DNA from: Roseburia sp. AM59-24XD
Lineage (GTDB): Bacteria > Bacillota > Clostridia > Lachnospirales > Lachnospiraceae
Assembly: GCF_003478445.1 (NCBI RefSeq)
Contig: NZ_QUET01000002.1
Coordinates: 1-64,000 of the forward strand
Reading direction: 5' to 3'
Length of the DNA stretch: 64,000 nt
Of this stretch, positions 1 to 9,006 are shown piece by piece (position 1 is the stretch's first letter; each line of letters begins with the position of its first letter). The notes beneath the pieces are model-generated. The model ran no database searches. It was not told the origin of the DNA and saw nothing but the letters and a program-made list of their open reading frames with translations. The position numbers and the translations under genes were made by a program.

Positions 1-6
1 TTTCAT
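1..6 (-). CDS. 5' end of a gene that runs off the left edge
   Basis: Only the first two codons (ATG AAA, read on the minus strand) lie in the window. The call rests on a good ribosome site, AAAAGGTGAT, placed seven bases before the ATG. The product cannot be told. It would be divergent from truA, with about 240 bp of AT-rich sequence between them for both promoters. Confidence 0.4.
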
Positions 7-106
7 ATATCACCTTTTTCAAATTATATCATTTACATACTTTAGTTATAATATTATTAAAATATCTTTACTTTATCACTACATTTATAATATGTCAACT
101 CCTTTC

Positions 107-135
107 TTGAGCCTCCAACGATATTCTGTTACAAT
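107..135 (+). promoter_or_regulatory. Sigma-A type promoter of truA
   Basis: TTGAGC at 107-112 and TACAAT at 130-135 are separated by exactly 17 bp. This predicts a start near 142 and an untranslated leader of about 105 bases before the truA ATG. I see no recognisable riboswitch in that leader. Confidence 0.55.
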
Positions 136-248
136 AAAAAACACACAATCGATAAATGATATAAGGAGTAAACGAATTTTTGACCTCAGCAACAACATCG
201 TAGAACTTCTTGTCATATAGCGATATAAACACAGAAAAGGACACCACC

Positions 249-1037
249 ATGAAAAATTATAAACTCATCCTGCAGTATGACGGCACGCGCTACAGCGGCT
301 GGCAGAAACAGGGCAATACAGACAATACGATTCAGGCAAAGCTGGAGACGATCGCATCAAAGCTGACCGGCGTCCCGACAGATGTCAACGGCTCCGGGCG
401 GACTGATGCCGGTGTCCATGCTTTTGGACAGGTGGCAAATTTCCGATGTGAGGAGTCCGCACTGCCGCCGAGGTTTCTGCGATCAGAGGAAACTGTCACC
501 GACCTGATCCGGGATTATTTTAATAATGCTCTTCCGATGGACGTCCGCGTCCTCTCGGTCAGTGAAGCTCCGGCACGCTTTCATGCAAGATTAAATGCAA
601 AAGAAAAGCATTACCGATATGTGATCGATAATGCTGCCGTTCCCGATGTATTTACAAGGCGGTACGCCGCACGGATCCCGACTGAGCAGGAGGTGCGCGT
701 TTCATATGATATTGAAGCGATGCAGCGGGCCGCAAATGCTCTGATCGGCGAACATGATTTTAAGAGTTTTTGTGATAACCGGCACATGAAAAAATCCACT
801 GTCCGAAGCATCCACGATATCCGGATCGTTTTGCAGGACGACCGGATCACCATGGATTTCTACGGCAATGGATTTCTGTATCATATGGTTCGCATTCTGG
901 TAGGGACGCTGTTGGAGGTCGGAAGCAGAAAGCGCTCTGCCGATGATATCCCCCGCATTCTGCAGGCACTGGACCGCCGGGAAGCAGGGTTTACCGCACC
1001 GGCACAAGGGTTATTTCTCGTAGAAGTGACTTATTAG
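249..1037 (+). CDS. truA: tRNA pseudouridine(38-40) synthase TruA
   Basis: This enzyme converts uridines 38-40 in the anticodon arm of many tRNAs to pseudouridine. The 262-aa product begins MKNYKLILQYDGTRYSGWQ, typical of the family. It carries the catalytic motif GSGRTDAGVHA with Asp53 as the expected nucleophile, and a C-terminal GNGFLYHMVRI segment. The open frame could start at a TTG at 210, but the ATG at 249 is preferred: it has GAAAAGG upstream and gives the usual N-terminus. The gene stands alone, convergent with coaBC. An imperfect hairpin at 1137-1166 (CCTCTCC...AGAGG) lies between them, without a clear T tract. Confidence 0.95.
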   Translation: MKNYKLILQYDGTRYSGWQKQGNTDNTIQAKLETIASKLTGVPTDVNGSGRTDAGVHAFGQVANFRCEESALPPRFLRSEETVTDLIRDYFNNALPMDVRVLSVSEAPARFHARLNAKEKHYRYVIDNAAVPDVFTRRYAARIPTEQEVRVSYDIEAMQRAANALIGEHDFKSFCDNRHMKKSTVRSIHDIRIVLQDDRITMDFYGNGFLYHMVRILVGTLLEVGSRKRSADDIPRILQALDRREAGFTAPAQGLFLVEVTY

Positions 1038-1224
1038 CTTAGTGTTTAAGCGCACTGGTACTTTTGTAGAATGCCATCCATTTCACAACTAAATAATTAA
1101 TTTGTATTGTAAAAGCTCGCACTATTTTGAATATGTCCTCTCCTTGCCGGTTGTCCGGTAAAGAGGGGATATATCTTCTATGTCGAGGCTTTTGGTATAT
1201 ATTATTATAAAATTGTAGTTCACT

Positions 1225-1635
1225 CTACGCCTGCATCCGCTCAAGGATCGTGTCTAACAGCTGCCCGGCAACCTCTTCTTTGGACTGCAGCGGCAACTCA
1301 ACGGTATCCTCCGGCGTGATCAGTGTGACCACATTGGTATCGCCTCCGAAGCCGGCACCCTGCACCTTGAGGTTATTGGCAACAATCATATCGACATTCT
1401 TTTTGGCAAGCTTTGCTCTGGAGTTATCCAGCATGTTTTCTGTCTCCATGGAGAAGCCGCAAAGGAACTGTCCCGGCTTGCGATTTTCTCCGAGCCAGCC
1501 GAGAATATCCTTCGTGCGGGTCAATGCGATCGCATTGTCGCCATCCTTCTTTTTTAATCTTCTCGGAAGCCACCTGCACCGGTGTGTAATCTGCCACCGC
1601 TGCAGCTTTAACGATAATATCCTGCTCTGCCGCAC
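1225..1635 (-). CDS. coaBC: CoaB (C-terminal) part of frameshifted CoaBC
   Basis: This frame carries the end of the phosphopantothenate-cysteine ligase domain. Its meaningful part begins at KKDGDNAIALTRTKDIL and runs through FSMETENMLDNSRAKLAKKN and DMIVANN, all typical of CoaB, to the stop at 1225. The residues before KKDG are out-of-frame translation. It continues the upstream coaBC frame after a one-base shift in a run of six A (minus strand, 1550-1555). Five A would join the two parts as KIKKKDGD and give one protein of about 399 aa, the normal length. Either the sequence has an extra base or the ligase domain is truncated in this strain. Confidence 0.85.
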   Translation of the reverse strand: MRQSRILSLKLQRWQITHRCRWLPRRLKKKDGDNAIALTRTKDILGWLGENRKPGQFLCGFSMETENMLDNSRAKLAKKNVDMIVANNLKVQGAGFGGDTNVVTLITPEDTVELPLQSKEEVAGQLLDTILERMQA

Positions 1636-2422
1636 GGCTCGTCACTGCTTCAAACATATCTGCCGCACTTGTCACAGGCACAACATTTACAAACATTGGC
1701 GGATCGATAGAGACCGGTCCGGTTACAAGAGTCACCTCTGCGCCGCGCAGCATCGCCTGACGCGCAATGGCATATCCCATTTTGCCGGTGGAATGATTGG
1801 TGATATAGCGCACCGGATCAATTGCTTCCACGGTCGGTCCCGCCGTGACCAAAACACGTTTTCCTTTCATTGTCTTCTCACATGCGGTTTCCTTCAAAAT
1901 GTACTGAAGAAGGACATCCTCCGATGGGAGCTTCCCCGCACCCACATCGTGACATGCAAGAAGTCCGACTGCGGGCTCAATGATCTCCATGCCGTAGTGC
2001 TTCAGCTTCTGAAGATTGTCCTGCACGATCGGATTCTCATACATTGCTGTATTCATAGCCGGAGAGATGATCTTTTTGCAGCGGCATGCCATGACCGTGG
2101 TCGTCAGCATATCATCGGCAATACCGTTGGCAAGCTTACCGATCACATTGGCGGATGCCGGTGCGATCAGTACAACATCAGCCTGCTTTGCGAGCGCGAC
2201 ATGCTCTACACTGTACTGAAAATTACGGTCAAATGTATCGATCAGACATTTGTGGCTTGTCAGTGTCTCAAATGTCGTCGGATGAATAAAATTCGTAGCA
2301 TTCTGCGTCATCAGTACCTGTACATCGGCATGCAGCTTGACCAGCATGCTTGCAAGATTGGCTATTTTATAGGCTGCTATACTTCCTGTAACACCAAGTA
2401 CGATCGTCTTTCCTTTTAACAT
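1424..2422 (-). CDS. coaBC: CoaBC, phosphopantothenoylcysteine decarboxylase and start of the synthetase domain (frameshifted)
   Basis: CoaBC joins cysteine to 4'-phosphopantothenate (CoaB) and decarboxylates the product (CoaC) in coenzyme A synthesis. The frame starts MLKGKTIVLGVTGSIAAYKIA, the flavin-binding CoaC start. It has the CoaC signatures HVALAKQADVVLIAPASANV and PAMNTAMYENP, then the CoaB start GKRVLVTAGPTVEAIDPVRYITNHSTGKMG. True homology stops near SEKIKK; the last 30 or so residues (from EGWRQCDR) are out of frame, and the rest of CoaB lies in the 1225-1635 frame. It is the last gene of the panB-panC-panD-coaBC series, 57 bp after panD, and fits because pantothenate made by PanBC feeds CoA synthesis. 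Confidence 0.9.
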   Translation of the reverse strand: MLKGKTIVLGVTGSIAAYKIANLASMLVKLHADVQVLMTQNATNFIHPTTFETLTSHKCLIDTFDRNFQYSVEHVALAKQADVVLIAPASANVIGKLANGIADDMLTTTVMACRCKKIISPAMNTAMYENPIVQDNLQKLKHYGMEIIEPAVGLLACHDVGAGKLPSEDVLLQYILKETACEKTMKGKRVLVTAGPTVEAIDPVRYITNHSTGKMGYAIARQAMLRGAEVTLVTGPVSIDPPMFVNVVPVTSAADMFEAVTSRAAEQDIIVKAAAVADYTPVQVASEKIKKEGWRQCDRIDPHEGYSRLARRKSQAGTVPLRLLHGDRKHAG

Positions 2423-2479
2423 TGTTTCCCTCTTTTCTGAGCCTTTCGAAGTTGTTGTAATGTACCACTTTTCTTTCCC

Positions 2480-2863
2480 CTAGGAAAGCTGTCCGTGCTT
2501 CTCATAGCTGGTGACACGGCTGATATGATTCTGCTCGTCTACAAATACAACCTTCGGTTTGTGATCCTTCGCCTCCTCCGGCGTCATCTGACAATAGCAC
2601 ATGATGATCACATGATCGCCTACCTGCGCCTGTCTTGCCGCCGCACCATTGAGGCAGATCATGCCGCTTCCCGGCTCTCCGGCGATGGTGTATGTCTCAA
2701 AGCGGTTGCCGTTCTCAACATCGACGATCTGAACCAGCTCATATTCTAATATTCCTGCCTGCTCCATGAGTTCCGGATCCACGGTAATGCTGCCCACATA
2801 ATTTAATTCTGCCTGCTGCACGATGGCACGATGGATCTTTCCCTTTAACATTGTAATCTGCAT
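2480..2863 (-). CDS. panD: Aspartate 1-decarboxylase PanD
   Basis: PanD makes beta-alanine from aspartate for pantothenate synthesis. The 127-aa proenzyme shows the self-cleavage site YVGS with Gly24-Ser25, the same positions as in E. coli, where Ser25 becomes the pyruvoyl group. [22 protein letters not shown] near the C-terminus is also typical. The frame is open to 2920, but the ATG at 2863 is chosen because AAGGAG lies seven bases before it and because it puts the cleavage site in the normal place. It sits 56 bp after panC in the same operon. Confidence 0.95.
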   Translation of the reverse strand: MQITMLKGKIHRAIVQQAELNYVGSITVDPELMEQAGILEYELVQIVDVENGNRFETYTIAGEPGSGMICLNGAAARQAQVGDHVIIMCYCQMTPEEAKDHKPKVVFVDEQNHISRVTSYEKHGQLS

Positions 2864-2919
2864 TTTGATTCTCCTTTTATCTGCATAAGCTAATGAGCGG
2901 ATTGCAAAACTCGCATTCA

Positions 2920-3759
2920 TTATTTAATAAAGTTGTCGATCAGTCTTGTCTTACCGATATAAACTGCCATTGCTGTCAGGATCTCTCCCTCGGTGCTGTC
3001 AACCGGCTCAAGTGTATTCCAGTCTACGATCTCAACATAATCGATTTTGGCAAGTGGCTCTTTCTCGATCTCACCGCGGATCGCTGCGATAACCTTTTTG
3101 GCGTCCTTCTCACCATCCTCGATCAGCTTTTTGCCAAGCTTTAATGAACGGGATAATACAAGTGCTGCCTTTCTCTCCTCCGGGCTTAAGTAAGTATTTC
3201 TGGAGCTTTTGGCAAGTCCGTCCTCCTCGCGGATGATCGGGCAGCCCACGATCTCAATACCGAAGTTCAGATCAGACACCATATGACGGATCACGGCGAG
3301 CTGCTGCGCATCCTTCTGTCCGAAATAAGCGCGGTCCGGTGTTACGATATTAAACAGTTTGGAAACAACAGTACATACGCCACGGAAATGAATCGGTCTT
3401 GTCTTTCCACAAAGACCGCCGGTCAGCGTACTCATATCCACAAAGCTTGAGAAGTCATCGTGATACATCTCAGACGGCTCCGGATGAAAGATCAGACTCG
3501 CCCCCGCATCCTCACAGAGCGCTGCATCTCTGTCCATATCTCTCGGATAGCTTTCCAGATCCTCGCTTGGTCCAAACTGCATCGGATTAACAAAAACGCT
3601 GACAACCACTCTGTCATTGTCTGCCACTGCGCGGTCGATCAGGCTCTTATGCCCTTCATGAAGATATCCCATGGTTGGCACAAGACCTACGGTAAGTCCC
3701 TGCTTTCTCCACTCCTTAACCTGTGCTCTCACTTCTGCTACTGTATTTACGATTTTCAT
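2920..3759 (-). CDS. panC: Pantothenate synthetase PanC
   Basis: PanC condenses pantoate with beta-alanine using ATP. The 279-aa product has the HIGH-like motif in [14 protein letters not shown], the nucleotide-binding region [32 protein letters not shown], and the KMSKS-like [15 protein letters not shown]. Its length matches the family. It lies 32 bp downstream of panB and just upstream of panD, so the enzymes of the two branches are made together. No truncation or odd residue is seen. Confidence 0.96.
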   Translation of the reverse strand: MKIVNTVAEVRAQVKEWRKQGLTVGLVPTMGYLHEGHKSLIDRAVADNDRVVVSVFVNPMQFGPSEDLESYPRDMDRDAALCEDAGASLIFHPEPSEMYHDDFSSFVDMSTLTGGLCGKTRPIHFRGVCTVVSKLFNIVTPDRAYFGQKDAQQLAVIRHMVSDLNFGIEIVGCPIIREEDGLAKSSRNTYLSPEERKAALVLSRSLKLGKKLIEDGEKDAKKVIAAIRGEIEKEPLAKIDYVEIVDWNTLEPVDSTEGEILTAMAVYIGKTRLIDNFIK

Positions 3760-3791
3760 TTTATGATACTTCCTTTCCCGTTGTCCTTGTA

Positions 3792-4619
3792 TTAATAAAG
3801 CTTGTCCAATACGTCATCATCTATCTTAAATGTATGCTCCTGTGCCGGATAAGAGCTTTCCTGTACTTCCTTTATGTACTGGGTGAAGCCCTTCTTCATA
3901 ACTTCTCCGACCTCGGCAAAACGCTTTACAAACTTTGGAGAATAATCGGAAAACATTCCAAGCATATCCTGATATACCAGAATCTGTCCGTCACAGCCTG
4001 CACCGGCACCGATTCCGATCGTTGGAATATCAAGCTTGTCGGTGATGATCTGCGCCAGCTTTGCCGGAATACATTCCAGAACAACCGCAAAGGCTCCTGC
4101 CTCCTGTACGGCAAGTGCCGCCTCGATAATACTCTGTGCTGCCTCCTGGCTCTTTCCCTGCACCTTGTTGCCGCCAAATGCATTGACGTGCTGCGGTGTC
4201 AGTCCGAGATGTGCGCATACCGGAATACCTGCATCCACGATTGCCTTGATCTGCGGACATACTTCCTTGCCGCCCTCCAGCTTAACTGCATTGCCGCGTC
4301 CTTCCTTCATCAGTCGTCCCGCATTGACTACGGCATCGTAAACGGATGTCTGATATGACATAAACGGCATGTCGATCATGACAAGTGCGTTTTGGGCTCC
4401 GCGGGAAACGGCAGCGCCGTGATGGATCATATCCTCCATTGTCACAGAAAGCGTATCCTCATATCCGAGAATCACATTGCCAAGGGAATCACCAACAAGA
4501 ATACCGTTGATCCCTGCCTCATCCTCCAGCTTTGCCGTGGAGTAATCGTATGCGGTAAGCATTGCAATCTTGACTCCGTCCTGTTTTGCCTGTCTCCATG
4601 TCTGTACTGTGTTTTTCAT
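3792..4619 (-). CDS. panB: 3-methyl-2-oxobutanoate hydroxymethyltransferase PanB
   Basis: PanB transfers a hydroxymethyl group from 5,10-methylene-tetrahydrofolate to alpha-ketoisovalerate to give ketopantoate. The 275-aa protein shows [17 protein letters not shown], the metal-binding [41 protein letters not shown] and [21 protein letters not shown]. All are normal for the family and length. It is followed by panC and preceded by the DUF2520 gene, whose product may supply the missing ketopantoate reductase step. A 46-bp tandem repeat lies in the 232-bp gap before it. Confidence 0.96.
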   Translation of the reverse strand: MKNTVQTWRQAKQDGVKIAMLTAYDYSTAKLEDEAGINGILVGDSLGNVILGYEDTLSVTMEDMIHHGAAVSRGAQNALVMIDMPFMSYQTSVYDAVVNAGRLMKEGRGNAVKLEGGKEVCPQIKAIVDAGIPVCAHLGLTPQHVNAFGGNKVQGKSQEAAQSIIEAALAVQEAGAFAVVLECIPAKLAQIITDKLDIPTIGIGAGAGCDGQILVYQDMLGMFSDYSPKFVKRFAEVGEVMKKGFTQYIKEVQESSYPAQEHTFKIDDDVLDKLY

Positions 4620-4733
4620 TTGATTACCAACCTTTCTGAATATCCGCTATCCTTATGGATAGTCGCATTTCCGGTCACCGCCCACACCTTCTGTGCAACC
4701 GGCAACGATGTTTGTTCTGTTCCATTTTACGGA

Positions 4734-4872
4734 CAGATCTCCTCAGCCTGCGAATGCTTTAATCTGTTTCCTCTTCAAACAGATCTCTTTCAGTCCGCGA
4801 ATGCTTTAATCTGCTCCCTTTTCAAACAGATCTCCTCAGCCTGTGAATTCTTTAATCCGCATTCTCCTCAAA
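4734..4872. repeat. Three tandem copies of a 46-47 bp unit
   Basis: Units run 4734-4779, 4780-4826 and 4827-4872. Each contains the frame CAGATCTC...GAATnCTTTAATC...CTC..CAAA. The third unit covers the last codons and stop of the DUF2520 gene (LFEENAD then TAA on the minus strand), so the other two look like duplicated ends of that gene placed downstream of its stop. The copies have diverged by several substitutions, so the duplication is not recent. Confidence 0.8.
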
Positions 4873-5705
4873 CAGCTTCCGGATCGGGGTATAGTCCCTG
4901 TCCGGATTGCGCCGCCCGGCAAGCTCTACCATGGTGCTGCCAAGGCTCTGATAGATCCTTCCCGCCTTGCTGCCCGCCAACGCCTGCAAATGCTTCTCGA
5001 CCGTCTGCGCATCACCGCGCTCCACCGGTCCCGTCAAAGCATTGACGCAGCCCTTCTCCAGCATGGATGCGATGTTGCCCTCCACAAGCGGACGCAGAAG
5101 CGCCATCGAATCCTCCTCGGCAAAACCACATTCGGATAGCACATCAATGCTCGCCTGCATCAGTCCAAGCATTTCGTTGCTCGCCATCGCTGCTGCCGCG
5201 TGGTACTTGATCTTATCCTCCGCCTTCAAGGTCAGCACATGATGACCAAGCTCTTCCCACATCGGCTTCATCACTGCAACCGCCTCCGGGTCGCCCTCCA
5301 ATGTCAGATATGCTGTATGAAATTGTTCATATGAATGGAACTTGTCGCTGAACGCGTACATCGGATGCATCGAGATTCCAAGGGCACCTGCCCTTTCCCG
5401 ATCAGAAAATACATAAGAAGTTAATGAACCACTGAAATGACATATGATGTGATGATCTAAGTTTTCTTTCAAAAGTGCTTCCCAGACATGGGCGATCACG
5501 CCGTCCGGTGTCGTAATAAATATAATATCGTTATCCTGTGTAAGCTCGTGCAGGGTCGTATATGTCCCTGTCCCTACAAAAGTCGCTGCCTCGTCAGCGC
5601 TTTCTCTCGTCCGGCTGTAAAATCCACCGACATCCCTTCCATGCATGAAAGGTATCTGCCAAGTGTTGTTCCGACTTTACCAGCCCCTATAATGCCTATC
5701 TTCAT
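4852..5705 (-). CDS. Rossmann-fold DUF2520 protein, candidate ketopantoate reductase (frameshifted)
   Basis: The N-terminus (ATG at 5705, AGGGAGG eight bases before it) reads MKIGIIGAGKVGTTLGRYL, a dinucleotide-binding GxGxxG start. The rest is in another frame from about 5650: HGRDVGGFYSRTRESADEAA, FITTPDGVI, CHFSGSLTSYVF, HPMYAF, then a helical domain with KYHAAAAMASNEMLGLMQ. The shift needs one added base near 5646-5651. This is the usual order for Rossmann-like plus DUF2520 proteins. No panE is present, and the gene sits just before panB. A role as the NADPH-dependent ketopantoate reductase is therefore an inference from context and fold, not shown by the sequence. Confidence 0.8.
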
Positions 5706-5832
5706 GGGAAACCTCCCTGTGATGATATCGGAAGCTGTCCAATATCTGTGTGATCATCTGATTGTCATTTGTCGTTCGTTCTGATGCAGTTTCTCTCCGA
5801 ATACCGCTCATTTTCACAGAATAACACAAAGC

Positions 5833-5852
5833 GGCGGCTTTTTCAAGCCGCC
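5833..5852 (-). terminator. Hairpin, possible terminator
   Basis: GGCGGCTT and AAGCCGCC form an eight-base perfect stem with a four-base loop. On the minus strand it is followed by a modest T-rich stretch. It lies between the unknown membrane protein gene and the DUF2520 gene and could separate the two transcripts. Confidence 0.45.
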
Positions 5853-5980
5853 ACTTCACAGAATATAACCCCCAATCAACGAAAATCAACCAAAACAATT
5901 CCCCCAGCTAGATCATGAACACGATTCCAAACCCACCATGATTCCTATCGTTGATTTCTTCATCGCTGTTTCCTTCCTTT

Positions 5981-7015
5981 CTATAATTTATTAAGTTGAT
6001 TTATCATCAAAAGCATCATTTCCTTTGTACTAAACGTCACTGTGGATCCGTCCTTATATGTAATACACGTTTCGTGAGGAAGTACCTTATCATATCCTGC
6101 TCCCAGATCCCAATATGCACTTCTGGTTTCGCCATTCTTCAGGGATTTACATGTATCCGTAAAACTAATCGGAGTACCGCCGCTCCACTCCTCACCATAG
6201 ATATCATATAGCCTAAAAAGAAATTCTACTTTTTTAATCGTTTTGCCCGATACATTTTTATAAGTGATATGAAATTGATTGGTAAAACCGGACCTATCCA
6301 TGTCTGATTTGATCCATTTAATGGAATGCTTCAACTGTTTGATATGAAGCTTTTTCTGTCTCTTTTTATACGCCTTTTGTTTTGCTGTAATTTCCTTTTC
6401 GTATTTTTCGATTTCCTCTTTATTTTTTCCAAGCTCTTTTATTTCGTCTATTTCATTGAGCGCACTGGAATAGTCATTCTTTTTCACCTTTTCTGCACAG
6501 TCTTCCTGCACCTTTTTCCAATATGCGTCATAATTATCATTCATCATTTTCTGAGCCGTCTTGTAATTGCAATCCTGTTTTATAACACCATTTAAATTCT
6601 TAAACGCTGTCGCATACTCCTTTTTCTCAATCTGTCCTTTACCCAGACCAAATTGACCTTTGGAAACCTTCATTTTTAAAAGATCCTTCTGAAGAGACTC
6701 TGTATATTCCTTACAGCCTTCTACTCCCGCCAACTCTTTCAGACTTTTCTCACAGTCGTCATAGCTTTTCGCTTTATCATTCGCATAATTCTGATAAATT
6801 TCTTTTGCTTTGTCCTTCACCATGCGTTTTGCCTGATCTGTTTTGTCGACATCCGTGCTGTTTTCCTTGATGTATGCTTTTACATCATTAATATTGTTCG
6901 CTTCCAGAGCTTTCCCGACAACATACTCCGGGCCGGTAAAATACTGATATGCATAAAATCCTCCACCAGCCAGAAGTAACACCAGAATCACTAAAATAAT
7001 AATTTTCTTTCTCAT
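5981..7015 (-). CDS. Membrane-anchored extracellular protein of unknown function
   Basis: I do not recognise a family with confidence. The 344-aa product starts MRKKIIILVILVLLLAGGGFYAYQYF, a short basic end then one hydrophobic segment, so it is a signal anchor or uncleaved signal. Residues about 30-230 are highly charged and helical, rich in Lys, Glu and Asp. The C-terminal 110 residues look like a beta-sandwich (TNQFHITYKNVSGKTIKKVEFLFRLYD), similar to the FxLYD-type domains of surface proteins. The ATG at 7015 is preferred over 7075 because AAGGAG lies just before it. It is flanked by a palindromic repeat upstream and a hairpin downstream, and seems to be a single-gene unit. Confidence 0.75.
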   Translation of the reverse strand: MRKKIIILVILVLLLAGGGFYAYQYFTGPEYVVGKALEANNINDVKAYIKENSTDVDKTDQAKRMVKDKAKEIYQNYANDKAKSYDDCEKSLKELAGVEGCKEYTESLQKDLLKMKVSKGQFGLGKGQIEKKEYATAFKNLNGVIKQDCNYKTAQKMMNDNYDAYWKKVQEDCAEKVKKNDYSSALNEIDEIKELGKNKEEIEKYEKEITAKQKAYKKRQKKLHIKQLKHSIKWIKSDMDRSGFTNQFHITYKNVSGKTIKKVEFLFRLYDIYGEEWSGGTPISFTDTCKSLKNGETRSAYWDLGAGYDKVLPHETCITYKDGSTVTFSTKEMMLLMINQLNKL

Positions 7016-7087
7016 TTGATCTCCTTTCCTAAGTGACTTTCTATGATTTTCATAGTATGCACTACGTCCGGACATCGATGTCTTAAT

Positions 7088-7660
7088 TTTTTAATCCCAC
7101 AAAAACTTTCCTCCGGGAGATCAATATTCGCCCATACGATTTCTTATATCCAATAATTTATTTTGATATTTTGCCACCAAGACACTGAAAGATCCGAGAA
7201 CTGTGCCTGAAAAATTGTCTTGTCACTTACGGATTTCGAAAAGACTAATTGCTTTGCTGCTTTGATGTTTGATGAATGTGCCCTTCCGTACGCGCCCCAG
7301 GTGGGAATCAGGTGTTTCGCAAGGCACTCTGCCCCCGCCAGTACTTATGCCCCTGCACTCAAGAAAAAATTTAAAAAACAGGGCGCATTATGTACTGCTG
7401 CGTGGGGCAACGTAGCGGGAGCGTGCCTGCCGAAATAGCTGATCCCACCTAAGGGGCTTGCTCGTACGGACACACATTCATCAAAGCATTGCAAAGCAAA
7501 GTCTTTTCAGAAATCCTACTGATCTGCGTCAATTTTTCAGGCACAGTTCTCGGATTACTTTGTTTTGTAGGCAAAATAATTATTTTTCATATTGGACATA
7601 AGAAATCATATGGGCGGATACACTTGATTAATATGGGAAGCTTGGGAGATTAAAAAATTG
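7088..7660. repeat. Long palindromic repeat element, copy 1
   Basis: This gene-free stretch is an imperfect inverted repeat of about 570 bp. Matching arms include TTTTTTAATC (7088 on) with its complement near 7660. Next come CGCCCATACGATTTCTTAT (from 7129) with ATAAGAAATCATATGGGCG (ends about 7617), then GAGAACTGTGCCTGAAAAAT with ATTTTTCAGGCACAGTTCTC. The centre (about 7275-7480) is GC-rich and not shared with the second copy at 58720-59119. The arms are shared with that copy in inverted orientation. The small open frames inside begin with TTG and mirror each other, so I do not call them genes. Confidence 0.8.
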
Positions 7661-7662
7661 CA

Positions 7663-7698
7663 CAAAAAAACAGCCCTATTGATCACTCAATAGAGCTG
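7663..7698 (-). terminator. Rho-independent terminator after rpsR
   Basis: On the minus strand CAGCTCTATTG, a six-base loop, and CAATAGGGCTG form an 11-bp stem followed at once by seven T. It ends the rpsF-ssb-rpsR operon. Confidence 0.85.
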
Positions 7699-7720
7699 CT
7701 ATGAATCAGTCTGATTTCAA

Positions 7721-7987
7721 TTAGTCTGTGGTATATGGCATAAGTGCTACGTGACGAGCGCGCTTTACAGCGACTGTCAGAGCTCTCTGATGCTTTGCAC
7801 AGTTACCGGTAATTCTTCTAGGAAGAATCTTACCTCTCTCAGAGACATATCTCTTTAACTTATTGGTATCCTTGTAATCAATGAAATCATGCTCTTTGTC
7901 TGCACAGAAAGCACAAACTTTTTTTCTTCTGCGAATCGGTCTTCTCTTTGCTGGAGCACCGTCTCTATCGCCTTTATTATAAGCCAT
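7721..7987 (-). CDS. rpsR: 30S ribosomal protein S18
   Basis: This is a small basic 30S protein that binds next to S6 on the platform. The 88-aa sequence has the basic N-terminal run [21 protein letters not shown], the core [34 protein letters not shown], and [12 protein letters not shown]. The CAFC and NCAKH cysteines are the zinc-binding form of S18. It is the third gene of the rpsF-ssb-rpsR operon, 33 bp after ssb, and is followed by a strong terminator. Confidence 0.97.
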   Translation of the reverse strand: MAYNKGDRDGAPAKRRPIRRRKKVCAFCADKEHDFIDYKDTNKLKRYVSERGKILPRRITGNCAKHQRALTVAVKRARHVALMPYTTD

Positions 7988-8020
7988 GACAAAACCTCCT
8001 AATCATTATTACGCCACTGT

Positions 8021-8476
8021 CTAGTTAAATGGCAATTCCTCTTCGATGGCATCCGGAATATTCATGAATCCATCCCCTGCTGCCTGTGTCGGCTCAGGTC
8101 TTGATGGAGCCTGCTGGTAGCCATCCCTGTTTCCGTTGTAGTTCGCTGCAGCCGCTTTGCTCTCGGCAAACTCCTGCTCCTCTACAACTACATCGGTCGT
8201 ATAAACACGGTTGCCTTCCTTGTTGGTATAGCTTCCGGTCTGAATACGTCCGGTTACCGCAATCTTGGTACCCTGATGAAGATAATTCTCAGCGAACTCT
8301 GCACCTCTGCCGAATACGACACAGTTGATAAAGTCTGCTGACTGATCATCTCCCTGACGTTTAAATCTACGATCGACTGCAAGCGTATATCTTGCAATTG
8401 CTGTCTGATTCTCTCCGGAAGAATAACGAATCTCCGGATCACGGGTCAGACGACCCATCAAAATAACCTTATTCAC
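8021..8476 (-). CDS. ssb: Single-stranded DNA-binding protein
   Basis: SSB coats single-stranded DNA in replication and repair and recruits partner proteins through its acidic tail. The 151-aa product has an N-terminal OB fold (MNKVILMGRLTRDPEIRYSS through VTGRIQTGSYTNKEG). A Gly/Gln/Pro-rich linker follows, then the conserved tip DAIEEELPFN. It is placed between rpsF and rpsR, the classic Firmicute order, which couples SSB to ribosomal protein transcription. Confidence 0.97.
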   Translation of the reverse strand: MNKVILMGRLTRDPEIRYSSGENQTAIARYTLAVDRRFKRQGDDQSADFINCVVFGRGAEFAENYLHQGTKIAVTGRIQTGSYTNKEGNRVYTTDVVVEEQEFAESKAAAANYNGNRDGYQQAPSRPEPTQAAGDGFMNIPDAIEEELPFN

Positions 8477-8498
8477 TTAGGAAACACCTTCCTTTCTC

Positions 8499-8786
8499 CT
8501 ATGCTTCCTGTCTGATGCATAAGAATCTGAGAACATGATCCATGATGCGGACTGCCTGCTCAAGCTGTCCCGGAACATCTGCCTCAGCATCGAACTGAAT
8601 AAAGTAGTAGTAGCCTTCCTTCATGTGCTGGATCTCGTAAGCAAGCTTCTTCTTGCCCCACTCATCCACATTTGTGATGTTACCGCCGAATTTGGTCACA
8701 TAGTCCTTTGCCTTCTCGACAGTTGCTACTCTTACATCCTCTTCGATCTTAGCATCGACAACTAACGCTAATTCATACTTGTTCAT
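8499..8786 (-). CDS. rpsF: 30S ribosomal protein S6
   Basis: S6 forms a heterodimer with S18 on the 30S platform. The 95-aa product begins MNKYELALVVDAKIEED and contains VDEWGKKKLAYEIQHMKEGYYYFIQFDAE, typical of S6. The frame runs open to 8858, but the ATG at 8786 has AGGAGG upstream and gives the family N-terminus. It is the first gene of the operon. I could not identify a known S6:S18 leader motif in the 140 bp upstream. Confidence 0.96.
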   Translation of the reverse strand: MNKYELALVVDAKIEEDVRVATVEKAKDYVTKFGGNITNVDEWGKKKLAYEIQHMKEGYYYFIQFDAEADVPGQLEQAVRIMDHVLRFLCIRQEA

Positions 8787-8921
8787 AGTTGTCTGTACCT
8801 CCTTTTGGTCTCTGGCTCTCTCCATGGCTCGCCTCCGTGTGATAAGCGGCTGCGGCATGTCCCTGCATGCTTTGCCCTGTCAGGAAAGAACAAGGATAAA
8901 ATAAACGTATCACAATCCAAC

Positions 8922-8950
8922 ATTTTATATCATTTGTCAATAAAATGCAA
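8922..8950 (-). promoter_or_regulatory. Likely promoter of rpsF-ssb-rpsR
   Basis: On the minus strand TTGCAT (8950-8945) is followed after about 15 bases by TATAAAAT (8929-8922). A TTGACA lies between them but has no -10 at the right distance. The stretch upstream (8965-8995) contains repeated GGGATTTAAA. Confidence 0.4.
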
Positions 8951-9006
8951 GCGTTTTTTTCTTTAAATCCCTTTAAATCCCTTTTAAATTCGATTTTTTG
9001 CGAAAA

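Noticed and set aside
1550..1560. A AAA AAG-type slippery sequence in coaBC as a programmed -1 frameshift
   Set aside because: The joining frame needs removal of one base (+1), not a -1 slip, and CoaBC is not known to use frameshifting. A base error or a real indel is simpler.
7220..7438. Open frame starting MSLTDFEKTNCFAALMF in the first palindromic repeat
   Set aside because: It begins with TTG without a ribosome site, and its first part is the inverted-repeat arm that also reads open in copy 2 (58806-58994). The rest differs, so it is repeat structure and not a gene.
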